Assembly: GCA_027489355.1 (NCBI GenBank) | Contig: JAIXZY010000071.1 | Coordinates: forward strand, 1 to 64,000 | Source of the DNA: Paracoccaceae bacterium | GTDB lineage: Bacteria; Pseudomonadota; Alphaproteobacteria; Rhodobacterales; Rhodobacteraceae | Reading direction: 5' to 3' | Length of the DNA: 64,000 nucleotides | Shown: positions 18,096-26,481 of the stretch, in pieces | Position numbering within the stretch: the first letter of the stretch is position 1 | Layout: every line of letters starts with the position of its first letter | Position numbers and translations under genes: made by a program | Notes under the pieces: model-generated | The model's input: only the letters and a program-made list of their open reading frames with translations | Databases searched by the model: none | Told to the model about the DNA's origin: nothing

Positions 18096-19304
18096 ATGCC
18101 GCGCTTCCGCTACACGGCATACTCTGCCGAAGGGGTGAGGGAAGACGGAACACTCGAGGCGGCGTCTGAATCCCAGGCTTGGGAAAAACTCACCGCGCTT
18201 AACCTGACGGTGGTCGAGCTTCTGAAGGACTCTGGCTCGTCTCAGGCGCGCCCACAGGGATGGCGGATTGGCCGCAGCATCCCAATCGCCGCCCAGGCCG
18301 ACCTGGCCGAGCAGCTCGCGGTCCTTTTCCAGGCGCGGCTGACGGCGATGCAAATCGTCGAGGTCATCGAGAAGGGAACCAGCGTCCCTGCCCTGCGGCG
18401 AAAGTTTCAGCGGATGGGTCAGCTCATGTCCGACGGGTCTACGTTTCCGAACGCACTGTCAGAGGTTGGTCACGATCTGAACCCGTTGTTTGTCAGCCTG
18501 ACCAGAATAGGACAGGAAACGGGCGACCCTGCTGCTCTGATGAAATCCCTTGCGACAACCCTACGGCGCCAACAGAAGATGACCTCTCAGATCAGCACTG
18601 CGCTCGTCTACCCGGCAATTCTGATACTGGGCGGGATGGGAATTCTGGCCTTGATGTCGTTCTATCTTGCTCCGCGTCTGGCCACGATCTTCACCTCGGT
18701 GGAAGAAGAGGTTCCGACAGCGATCTCGGTGTTCATCAAGATCGGTAGCTTTCTGAGCGGTTGGTGGTTTGTGCTGGTCGCGGTGATCCTGGTTGGCCTG
18801 ATCCTCCTCCCGTTCTATGTCCGGCGGCACCGCTATGGGGTGAACCTGATGGTGCAAAGGTTGCCGATCTTTGGCTCCATTGCGCGCGATGCATCGCTTG
18901 CTCGAATGTCCCGATCGGTTCAGATCACGCTCGCTGCCGGTGTGCCCCTTGCCCCAACTCTGCGGGCAACTGCTACAGCACTACCACTGGAGCCCTTGTC
19001 GCGTCATTTCGAAGCCGCCGCAGAAAGCATTGAAGCAGGTGGAACTGGTAGAGAGGCCTTCACCGAAGCACACGGCCTGCCGCGTCTCTTTCAAGAACTC
19101 TTCGCCATAGGCGAACGGACCAACACTCTGCCCTCCGTGACAGAGGCTGTGGCGACGGCCCTGGAAGACCAGGTGGAACGTCGCGTGCAGCGGACAATGC
19201 TCTTGCTGACCCCAGTTCTGACGTTTGTGATCGGTGGCGGGATAGCGACTCTGGTCTACGCTGTGATGAGCGCGCTCCTTTCCGTAAACGACTTGGCGTT
19301 CTGA
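18096..19304 (+). CDS. gspF: Type II secretion platform protein GspF
   Basis: 402 residues from ATG 18,096, 8 nt after the gspD stop; the open frame extends into gspD but the start MPRFRYTAYSAEG is the standard GspF/PilC beginning. Two GspF domains are visible, each followed by hydrophobic helices, with 'LTRIGQETGDPAALMKSL' in the first and 'LFAIGERTNTLPSVTEAV' in the second. It is the polytopic inner-membrane platform that couples GspE to pseudopilin extraction. Confidence 0.93.
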   Translation: MPRFRYTAYSAEGVREDGTLEAASESQAWEKLTALNLTVVELLKDSGSSQARPQGWRIGRSIPIAAQADLAEQLAVLFQARLTAMQIVEVIEKGTSVPALRRKFQRMGQLMSDGSTFPNALSEVGHDLNPLFVSLTRIGQETGDPAALMKSLATTLRRQQKMTSQISTALVYPAILILGGMGILALMSFYLAPRLATIFTSVEEEVPTAISVFIKIGSFLSGWWFVLVAVILVGLILLPFYVRRHRYGVNLMVQRLPIFGSIARDASLARMSRSVQITLAAGVPLAPTLRATATALPLEPLSRHFEAAAESIEAGGTGREAFTEAHGLPRLFQELFAIGERTNTLPSVTEAVATALEDQVERRVQRTMLLLTPVLTFVIGGGIATLVYAVMSALLSVNDLAF

Positions 19305-19687
19305 TGTTGAGGCGCCACCCTTCTGCAGGGTTCGTCCTGTTTGATGCTCTGGTAGCCTTTGCAATAGCAGCGATCGTGCTCACAGTTCTCCTCACACTCC
19401 TTCCGCGCGGATCCACGCGACAGAGCGAGCGCGTGAATCGCTACCTCACCACCGAATTTGCCTTTTCGGTTCTTGAGGAATATCGAGTGACCTTCCCGAA
19501 AATGCTTGCCGAAGGGGAAGACCCATCTGGCTGGTCATGGTCTGTCATAGAGACAAAGGGCAACGTTCAGGACAGTGCTGCGGATCCGCTGATCGTCTAT
19601 GCCGACGTTACCGTGAGAGCTTGGCACCGAGACAGACCCGATCTTCAGGCAACCTTGAAGGCCACCGTTGCAAGGCGAAGCGAATGA
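19304..19687 (+). CDS. gspI: Type II secretion minor pseudopilin GspI-like
   Basis: 127 residues; start overlaps the gspF stop by 1 nt (TGATG). A short leader MLRRHPSAG ends in the Gly cleavage site, followed by FVLFDALVAFAIAAIVL. The residue at +5 of the mature protein is Asp where pseudopilins normally have Glu. The size and gene order (F-I-J) suggest GspI. It would join GspJ and GspK at the pseudopilus tip. Confidence 0.7.
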   Translation: MLRRHPSAGFVLFDALVAFAIAAIVLTVLLTLLPRGSTRQSERVNRYLTTEFAFSVLEEYRVTFPKMLAEGEDPSGWSWSVIETKGNVQDSAADPLIVYADVTVRAWHRDRPDLQATLKATVARRSE

Positions 19688-20316
19688 CCGGCCGCAATCC
19701 CCGATCTGGCGTCGCGCTTTTCGAGATGCTGATCGGCCTGCTTGTGATGAGCATGGTCGCGGCACTCCTCTCTGCAGCGTTCGGGACGAACATTCGCCTG
19801 CTCAATCGGAGTGCTATCTCATCCGAGCTTGTAGATCAGGCTTTGGCACGCCGTGAGCTCAGGATTTGGATCGAACATGCACTCGAGGGCCCGGTTCCAA
19901 ACGATCCGCGCCCAATCATTCTCGGATCGCCGACAGAATTGAAGATCCTCACCGTGCCGTCGATAGGTCCATTCTGGCCCGGGTTCGCAACCGAGGTGTC
20001 AATCGGGCCAAATGCGGTTGCAGTCGGTTCAGGTCTGCAGGTCGACCGGGTTACTCAGACCAAACTATCCCTTGATCTGGCGCCAGACTATACTACGGTT
20101 CAGTTCTCCTACTGGGGACGATCTGCGCCCGACAGCCTTCCCGACTGGAGCAGCACTTGGACTCCTGAGCAAGGCCTTCCCGACTTGATCAAGATCACGT
20201 TCATCGGGTCAAGGAGTCTTCCGGCGCCGATTGCGATCCGCCCTGCGAAAGCCTGGCATCAAAGCGAGATGTCGCTGTCTTCTTTGGTGCCGCCCGCTTT
20301 ACCATCCCGCCCATAG
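19684..20316 (+). CDS. gspJ: Type II secretion minor pseudopilin GspJ-like
   Basis: 210 residues from ATG 19,684, overlapping the gspI stop by 4 nt. The leader MTGRNPRSG is followed by VALFEMLIGLLVMSMVAALL, with the canonical Glu at +5. The C-terminal domain is beta-rich and includes 'SPTELKILTVPSIG' and 'LPDLIKITFIGSRS', which fits GspJ. Its last 58 bases overlap, on the other strand, the end of gspG: an unusually long convergent overlap. Confidence 0.75.
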   Translation: MTGRNPRSGVALFEMLIGLLVMSMVAALLSAAFGTNIRLLNRSAISSELVDQALARRELRIWIEHALEGPVPNDPRPIILGSPTELKILTVPSIGPFWPGFATEVSIGPNAVAVGSGLQVDRVTQTKLSLDLAPDYTTVQFSYWGRSAPDSLPDWSSTWTPEQGLPDLIKITFIGSRSLPAPIAIRPAKAWHQSEMSLSSLVPPALPSRP

Positions 20317-20690
20317 GTCATGATCTCAAAGGGCTTGTCACCTGCCGGCGAGCGATAAAGGTAGGGGCGCTCCCATGGATCGGTAACATCACGATCACTG
20401 TCGAGATAGGGGCCAAGCCATCCATCTATCCCAGGCGGTGCAACGATGAGAGCCTGCAGCCCTTCCGCCTCTGAAGGGTACCTTCCGACGTCCAGGTAGA
20501 AGAGGCGCACCGCCCCTTTAAGATTTTCCATCTGAATCAATGAAGTACGATTCTTGGCACGCCCAAAACTGTCCATCAACCTGGGGGCAGAAAGTCCAGC
20601 GATCAGCGCGATGACTGCAAGCACAATCATAACTTCAAGCAGCGTTAGTCCCGAACGGGTATTGCGTTTTTGCTTGTCCAAGTGCGTCAT
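20259..20690 (-). CDS. gspG: Type II secretion major pseudopilin GspG
   Basis: 143 residues from ATG 20,690 (the frame is open further upstream but this start gives a proper leader). After the leader ...NTRSG comes LTLLEVMIVLAVIALIAGL with Glu at +5. The C-terminal half has the GspG landmarks 'DVGRYPSEAEGLQALI', 'DPWERPYLYRSPAG' and 'IMTYGRDGKAGG', including the acidic residues that bind calcium in GspG. It forms the pseudopilus shaft. It is coupled to the prepilin peptidase gene by a 4-nt overlap and converges on gspJ. Confidence 0.93.
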   Translation of the reverse strand: MTHLDKQKRNTRSGLTLLEVMIVLAVIALIAGLSAPRLMDSFGRAKNRTSLIQMENLKGAVRLFYLDVGRYPSEAEGLQALIVAPPGIDGWLGPYLDSDRDVTDPWERPYLYRSPAGDKPFEIMTYGRDGKAGGTKEDSDISL

Positions 20691-21154
20691 GTCGCGGTTC
20701 CAGAAATCAAGTGCGTCACGAGAATGGAATATGCAAGGAATGGCCCGAAGGGAACACCTTCCTGACGCGAGCGGCTGCCACCAGCGACTACTGCACAGAT
20801 TGCTCCGAGACATGCCAAGAGAAGCATAATCCAAAGAGCGCTCCACCCAACCACCAATGCTCCAGCCCCAATCAGCTTCGCGTCGCCCAGTCCAAGCCAT
20901 TCACGACCGCTTCGCCTCCAGGCTTCTTCACCAACAACGCCTAAGACTACAAAAATCCCCCCCGCGACCACGACGTTCCACACAAGATCCTGCGGATAGC
21001 TCCACCACAAGATTGGGCCTAGCGATGCAACGCAAAAGCTCCCAATGTTCGGAATCTCTCTCGTACGAAGGTCAGCTGCCGCAATCCAGACGAGCAGCGG
21101 TACCAGGTAAATCACCGCAAGACTTGCAGTCGGTATCGGATAGTCCAGACCCAT
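20687..21154 (-). CDS. gspO: Prepilin peptidase (A24 family), GspO
   Basis: 155 residues from ATG 21,154. It is a polytopic membrane protein with the two A24 aspartate motifs: DLRTREIPN (first Asp) and GLGDAKLIGAGAL (GxGD). It lacks the N-terminal cysteine-containing methylase half of full-length GspO/PilD, so it belongs to the short, peptidase-only type. It would cleave the leaders of GspG, I, J and K. Upstream on the same strand there is no gene until the oppositely oriented second Rhs gene, so 21,155-21,420 is a divergent promoter region. Confidence 0.88.
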   Translation of the reverse strand: MGLDYPIPTASLAVIYLVPLLVWIAAADLRTREIPNIGSFCVASLGPILWWSYPQDLVWNVVVAGGIFVVLGVVGEEAWRRSGREWLGLGDAKLIGAGALVVGWSALWIMLLLACLGAICAVVAGGSRSRQEGVPFGPFLAYSILVTHLISGTAT

Positions 21155-21420
21155 AGTGATCCGCTTTCGGCCAAACACTGAGAGAGCATTAGGGAGTTTA
21201 CTGCTGCCTAGTACATCATGGCACCACTCCATGAATATCATCTCAAAGTGGGCTCGGCACATCGACTCACGTTTCACGCACCAATTCAAGACATATTTCG
21301 ATCTTTTAGTGATTGATCTTCTTGGGATCCTATGATCCAAATGAAGCAAAGACGCAACATGTATCGGAGCTGCGCGAGCGGCTTCACAAAGATCATATCT
21401 TTTTTGGGGTTGGGGCGATT

Positions 21421-24400
21421 ATGCGGCCTATTTTTGCATACTTTTTCTTGGTTTTCCGAGTTTCTACTCTAATCGCCTTACTACTGCCAGCACCACTGCA
21501 GGCGCAGCAAACGCCAGCTTCGGGAAAGTGGTATGAGGTTGGATATCATTCCTACCAAGGATCCACAAAGATCTTCGGGAGCAACCCCATCGAGCTTTGC
21601 AAGAGCGCATACGAAGTTGGACCAGCGCCAATCTACTATAAGGGCTACCTGTTTGAGAAGTATTCACCCAAACCCGTTCAGGATCTGATCCATGGACTAT
21701 GCTCGTCACCTTGCCCAAACTGTTCGGCAGATCCGACGATGCCGGTTTATGACATTTGCAGCAAGTACGAGATCGTAAATGGCGTTAAGACGTTAGTATC
21801 CTATCAGTATGGGGCCGAAAAATGTAGAAAACCCTGCGACGAATGCGCGACAATAGTTGGAAACCCTGTTGAGATTGCAAGTTTTACGAAAATTACAAAA
21901 TCAGTAGATTGGGTATCTCCTATTGAACGTCGTTTTAAGATTGAACGCCACTATCGATCTGACGAGTTGTTCTTCACTAGATTTGAAGGGTCACAAAGCT
22001 CACCTCGGCATGAATTTGGCAAGGTTTGGCAGCGGACCTACAATGAAACACGCGGAAGCAGTTCGAACTGGACTGATCCAGCCGACACCAGGTCCTGGAC
22101 AACTTTCGAATTCAGTGATGGTCGAAAGGTCTTGTTCATCCTAAGCTTCAGCGGCTTTACGCCAACTATAGTGGAAACCATTGGCGGGAACCTCTTTAGC
22201 TTCGTGACTGCAGGGGGCGCACTTAGGCTAGTAGATCCGAGTGGAGTTATCAGACAGTTCCGGGGTACTGGCGGGATTCTAGAGTCAACCGTCTGGCCAG
22301 ACGGTTATAAAATCACAAATAGCTACGACTCTGGCGGGTACTATGTCACGGGCATGACGGATAACAAGGGAAACAAGGCGACATTTGTCTTTGACCAGAA
22401 TGTTGTTCCCAATTCCAATCGTCAGACTATTTCTGAAATCATAATCTCAAGGCTGGTCGGATCGACCTACGTCGAAACCGGGCGCCTTAAGTATGGCTAC
22501 ACCACACCGATCTATCCAGCTATTGCGGCCGACGGAAACGCACTTCCCGGGGCTGCGGGGTTAGCTGATCCGACGACCCCCATGTTAACCAGTGTTGATT
22601 ATCAGGCCGCTGGGTCCGGGACCCTCGTTCCTGTGTGGCGCTACACTTACGCCACGTCCCTGCCGTTGGGAGCCCTTCGTACAGACGGGACCCGTGAGGC
22701 CGCACAGACAACCACCGTTGCGATGCCTCTTCTGACCTCGATCTCAGTTGGCGAAGCAGCGCCCTACGCCGAGTACACCTACAAGGACTACGGATACGAG
22801 AACGTTGCTCTGGCAGGTTCAGACTTCCGTAAGCGCTACATTGGCATAGGCATTGAGACCGAAAAGTACGCGGACGATGTGCAGCCAACAGTATTCGCCA
22901 AGGCGTCTGACACACTACACACCATAACGAATCCGCTTGGTCTCTCGACAAGTTATGTCTTCAGTGACGGGAAGTGGCACAGGACGACTGCTGGCATCAC
23001 GACGGCCGCAACGCCTGCAACCCTGCCCACGGCCCTGACTTTCACATACGACGCTGCGCTCGACCGAATCACTGAAGCCGTCAACCGAAACTCGGCCAAA
23101 ACAACCTACAATCGCGATGCCAAGGGCCGCATTCTCACAATGACCGAGGATGCAACCGGCACGATCCCTCGTGTTACTTCGTACACCTGGCACTCCACGC
23201 TCTCATTGCCTCTCACTCGTACGACCGAAGGGTTGATCGAAGCGTTCACCTACGATTCCGCCGGTCTGCTCCTGACCTACACACGGACCGACACCAAGTC
23301 CGGCAGTCCTACTCTGAACCAGACCCGAGTCTGGACCTATAGCTACACAACGCTGGCCAACGGCCTGAAAGTTATAGCTACCATCAACGGACCCGGGCTG
23401 CCAGCTGACGGCATCTATGATGTCACCTCCTACTCATACACGGCCACTGGCGATCTTGCGACAGCGACCGACCCCAACGGCCTTATCACTACTGTTCTGG
23501 ACCGTAACACCAACGGCCAGCCCACGCTTGTCGAGCAGCCAGATCTCAGCCGCTGGTCCTTCACCTACGACTACGAAGGCCGCGTCCTGACCGCTGGTTT
23601 CGCAGGCCCCGGCCAGACCCCGCTCCTGTCGACCTTCACCTACAACCACTCCGGCCAGGCCCTCACCTACACGAACACCCGCGGCAAGACCTGGACCTTC
23701 GCCTACAACAACGCCCGCCGGCTGACCGAAACCACTGGCCCCACCGGCGACAAGATCAGCTACACCTACGACGCCGCCGGCAACGTCACGAAAGAGGAAT
23801 ACGGCAACGGCGCCAACCCGGTCACCTTCTGGGAAGGCACCGATTTCGACGGCCTCAGCCGCGTCCTTCGCACCATCGGCGCCATGGGCCAGACCTGGAC
23901 CTACGCCAACGACGTCGAGGACAACCTCACCGGCATCACTGACCCGCTGGCCAACACCACCACCCATGCCTATGACAAACTGAACCGGCTGATCTCGACC
24001 ATCGACCGCGAAAACTACACCACCGGCATGCTCTACGATGCGCAGGACCGGCTCGTCGAATACACCGACCCGCGCACCATCAAGACGATCTTCACCCGCA
24101 ACGGCTTTGGCGAGGTGGTCAGCGAGGTCTCCGCCGACCGCGGCACCATCACCTACACTTACGACCGCCGCGGCCTGGTGAAGACCCGGACCGATGCCCG
24201 CAACATCACCGTGACCTACGCTTATGACAACGCGGGCCGCCTCACGCTGATCGACTATCCCACGGGCACCATTCCCGACATCGCCGTCACCTACGACACG
24301 GCTTTCCAGGGCGTCCCCACCAACTCGAATAAGGGCCATGTCGGGCGCATCACCGACGGGATCATCAGCACCGAATTCGGGCACGAGGTCACCGCCACTG

Positions 24401-25914
24401 GCCCCCGGATCAAGGCCACCGCCACCTATCCGGCCGGGCGCGTCTATTCGGTGACCGAAGAGACCGACTTCGAAGGCAACCCGACCCGCACCATCTACCC
24501 CTCGGGCAAAGAGATCCTTTTCGACACCGACGATGCCAACCGCGTCACCCGCATCCGGGTGAAGGATGGCAGCACCTTCACCACGCTTCTCGACCAGATC
24601 ACCTACATGGCGAACGGCCCGATGAAGTCCGCGCTTTACGGCGACGGCTACACCCAGACCCGGACCTATGACCTGTCCTACCGCCTGACCGGGATCGAGG
24701 ACGCCCTCGGAGCCACCAAGCTGCGCGATGTGACCATGGGGTATGAAGGGCGCGATAACCTCACATCCATCACCGACCTGATCACCGCCGGGAATTCCGA
24801 GACCTTCACCTACACCCCGCGTGAAAACCTCACCACCGCCACCGGGCCCTATGGCGGCCTTTCCTATACTTACGATGCGGTCGGCAACCGCCTGACCTCC
24901 ACTCTCGGCACCGCGACCGACACCTACACCTACCCCGCCACCTCGAACCGCCTCTCGTCCATCGCCCTCGCGGCGGGCGGCACGCGCGGCTTCACCTATG
25001 ACGCTTCGGGCAACGTCACCGCCGAGGCGCGGCCGGGCGGGACCTACGGCTACACCTACTCCGCCGCCGGCCGGATGGCGGAGTTCCGGATCAACGGCGT
25101 CCTCCAGGCTTCGTACACATACGACGCCATGGGTCGTCAGGCGATCCGCACCCTCACCTCGCCCACCCCGGTCACCATCCACTCGGTCTTCGACAGCCAG
25201 GGCCGCCGGATCGCCGAGTACAACGAAGGCACCGGCGCGCTGATCCGCGAATATGTCTGGAACGGGTGGGATCCGGTCGCGGTGATCGAAGGCGGGGTGG
25301 TCTACTTCATCCGCGCCGACCACATCGGCCGCCCGGTGTTTGCCACCAACGCGAGCGGAGCGAAGGTTTGGACCGCCACCTACCAACCCTTCGGCGGCGT
25401 CCACACCTCCACCGGAGCGCTCCCCACAGCGAGGTTCCCCGGCCAGTGGTTCCAGTCCGAGAGCGGCCTCCACCAGAACTGGATGCGCGACTATGACCCG
25501 ACCACGGGGAGATACCTCCAGGTTGACCCGCTGGGGCTGGTGGACGGGGCGAGTGTGTATGGGTATGTTTCGCAGAATCCGGGCAGGTGGATTGATCCTG
25601 AAGGCCTACAGTGCTTTCCCTATACCGGCAAGGATGGAAACACATACATCAGCTGTACTGGCCCGCAAACCTACTGCCCAAGCGGAGACTGCGGATGGAG
25701 GGACCCAACCGAAAACAACCGTGAGTACGATCAGTGCATGGACTCCTGCGAGCTATCCCTCAATGAAATCACGGGAGGCACAGGTGGTCTAGTCTGTGGA
25801 GCTGCAGTCGCCGCAGGCGAATACTGTGGTGGTCCAATCGGAGGGGGAGCTGCAGCCCTTATTTGTTACTCAACGTACGCTGATATGTTGTGTAGAACTA
25901 AGTGCGGATACTAG
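21421..25914 (+). CDS. Secreted Rhs repeat protein with DUF6531-like head and Cys/Gly-rich tip
   Basis: 1,497 residues from ATG 21,421; the frame is open upstream to 21,313 but this start gives a clean Sec signal peptide (MRPIFAYFFLVFRV..., cleavage after LQA). A Cys-rich head (about residues 60-150, with PCPNC and PCDEC) leads into a DUF6531-type segment 'GNPVEIASFTKITKSVDW', then dozens of YD/Rhs repeats (for example FTYDYEGRVL) from about 23,000 to 25,450, then the Rhs core end 'YDPTTGRYLQVDPLGLVDG' and 'NPGRWIDPEGL'. The last ~100 residues are a unique tip with eleven Cys and a glycine/alanine-rich hydrophobic stretch (GGLVCGAAVAAGEYCGG). The Rhs body is GC-rich, head and tip AT-richer. 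It starts head-to-head with gspO. Function is inferred as an exported toxin shell. Confidence 0.85.
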   Translation: MRPIFAYFFLVFRVSTLIALLLPAPLQAQQTPASGKWYEVGYHSYQGSTKIFGSNPIELCKSAYEVGPAPIYYKGYLFEKYSPKPVQDLIHGLCSSPCPNCSADPTMPVYDICSKYEIVNGVKTLVSYQYGAEKCRKPCDECATIVGNPVEIASFTKITKSVDWVSPIERRFKIERHYRSDELFFTRFEGSQSSPRHEFGKVWQRTYNETRGSSSNWTDPADTRSWTTFEFSDGRKVLFILSFSGFTPTIVETIGGNLFSFVTAGGALRLVDPSGVIRQFRGTGGILESTVWPDGYKITNSYDSGGYYVTGMTDNKGNKATFVFDQNVVPNSNRQTISEIIISRLVGSTYVETGRLKYGYTTPIYPAIAADGNALPGAAGLADPTTPMLTSVDYQAAGSGTLVPVWRYTYATSLPLGALRTDGTREAAQTTTVAMPLLTSISVGEAAPYAEYTYKDYGYENVALAGSDFRKRYIGIGIETEKYADDVQPTVFAKASDTLHTITNPLGLSTSYVFSDGKWHRTTAGITTAATPATLPTALTFTYDAALDRITEAVNRNSAKTTYNRDAKGRILTMTEDATGTIPRVTSYTWHSTLSLPLTRTTEGLIEAFTYDSAGLLLTYTRTDTKSGSPTLNQTRVWTYSYTTLANGLKVIATINGPGLPADGIYDVTSYSYTATGDLATATDPNGLITTVLDRNTNGQPTLVEQPDLSRWSFTYDYEGRVLTAGFAGPGQTPLLSTFTYNHSGQALTYTNTRGKTWTFAYNNARRLTETTGPTGDKISYTYDAAGNVTKEEYGNGANPVTFWEGTDFDGLSRVLRTIGAMGQTWTYANDVEDNLTGITDPLANTTTHAYDKLNRLISTIDRENYTTGMLYDAQDRLVEYTDPRTIKTIFTRNGFGEVVSEVSADRGTITYTYDRRGLVKTRTDARNITVTYAYDNAGRLTLIDYPTGTIPDIAVTYDTAFQGVPTNSNKGHVGRITDGIISTEFGHEVTATGPRIKATATYPAGRVYSVTEETDFEGNPTRTIYPSGKEILFDTDDANRVTRIRVKDGSTFTTLLDQITYMANGPMKSALYGDGYTQTRTYDLSYRLTGIEDALGATKLRDVTMGYEGRDNLTSITDLITAGNSETFTYTPRENLTTATGPYGGLSYTYDAVGNRLTSTLGTATDTYTYPATSNRLSSIALAAGGTRGFTYDASGNVTAEARPGGTYGYTYSAAGRMAEFRINGVLQASYTYDAMGRQAIRTLTSPTPVTIHSVFDSQGRRIAEYNEGTGALIREYVWNGWDPVAVIEGGVVYFIRADHIGRPVFATNASGAKVWTATYQPFGGVHTSTGALPTARFPGQWFQSESGLHQNWMRDYDPTTGRYLQVDPLGLVDGASVYGYVSQNPGRWIDPEGLQCFPYTGKDGNTYISCTGPQTYCPSGDCGWRDPTENNREYDQCMDSCELSLNEITGGTGGLVCGAAVAAGEYCGGPIGGGAAALICYSTYADMLCRTKCGY

Positions 25915-25938
25915 AGCGAAAATGGAGACTACATCACT

Positions 25939-26124
25939 ATGAGAAAGCCTTTCATGGGAGTACGGTTTGTATTGGCCTCCATTGGCATCTATCACATCCT
26001 AAGTCTCATTCTGAGGGCTTTCGATGAGGTCGTCTCCCTGCCTTACTGGCTACTCCCAGTAATTCTTGTTCCCCTCATATCTCTGTTTCATGCGCTAGAG
26101 AGAAGATTTCAACGCGAGCCGTGA
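25939..26124 (+). CDS. Tiny two-helix membrane protein, candidate immunity to second Rhs
   Basis: 61 residues, starting 24 nt after the Rhs stop. Two hydrophobic helices (MGVRFVLASIGIYHILSLIL and SLPYWLLPVILVPLISLF) are joined by an acidic turn, with a basic C-terminus (ERRFQREP). Position after a variable Rhs tip and the matching AT-rich composition suggest an immunity protein. A membrane location would suit a membrane-active tip. No family recognised. Confidence 0.5.
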   Translation: MRKPFMGVRFVLASIGIYHILSLILRAFDEVVSLPYWLLPVILVPLISLFHALERRFQREP

Positions 26125-26481
26125 TCTCTCAGCTAAGGTGCCGTAGCGAGCTGCAGGGTGCTTGATTTCACGCACCACTTCCGTCCCCCGACGTTCCAAC
26201 GACTACCATGGGCAAGACGGTTCCACTTCCACCCCTCCCCCAATTCCTAACGCATCCCTAACGCCCACACCCGACCCCTTGATTTCCTTTCGGCCCCTCC
26301 CCGCGCCGCGCGCGGCGCGACGCTGGTCCGTCCCCCTCTCCCCACCCACCCCGACCCCGATCCCCTCACTCTCCGATCCGGCCCGGCAAAGGACCGCCGC
26401 CCCCACCGAACCCCCGCCCCCTGATCCGCCATCAGACGGCCCGGCTCCTCCCCACCCTGTCCCAACCAACTCCGGACCGCC
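26125..26481. other. 357-bp gap without gene
   Basis: C-rich sequence between the small membrane protein and the convergent DUF2235 gene. It holds copy B of the 63-bp repeat. Open frames here are low-complexity Pro/Arg-rich strings and are not credible genes. Confidence 0.55.
26256..26318. repeat. 63-bp intergenic repeat, copy B
   Basis: Second copy of the block at 11,681-11,743, aligned without gaps and identical at 50 of 63 positions. It ends with the palindrome GCGCCGCGCGCGGCGC at 26,303-26,318. Like copy A it lies 3' of an Rhs-immunity pair. Confidence 0.7.

Noticed and set aside
11791-21154. Type IV pilus or competence machinery instead of T2SS
   Set aside because: There is no PilT, PilA, PilM or ComEC; presence of GspL/M/C-type proteins, a GspG with its calcium-site signature and GspK/I/J pseudopilins points to type II secretion.
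23434-25473. 679-codon open frame on the minus strand
   Set aside because: Shadow of the second Rhs body, same kind of low-information composition.
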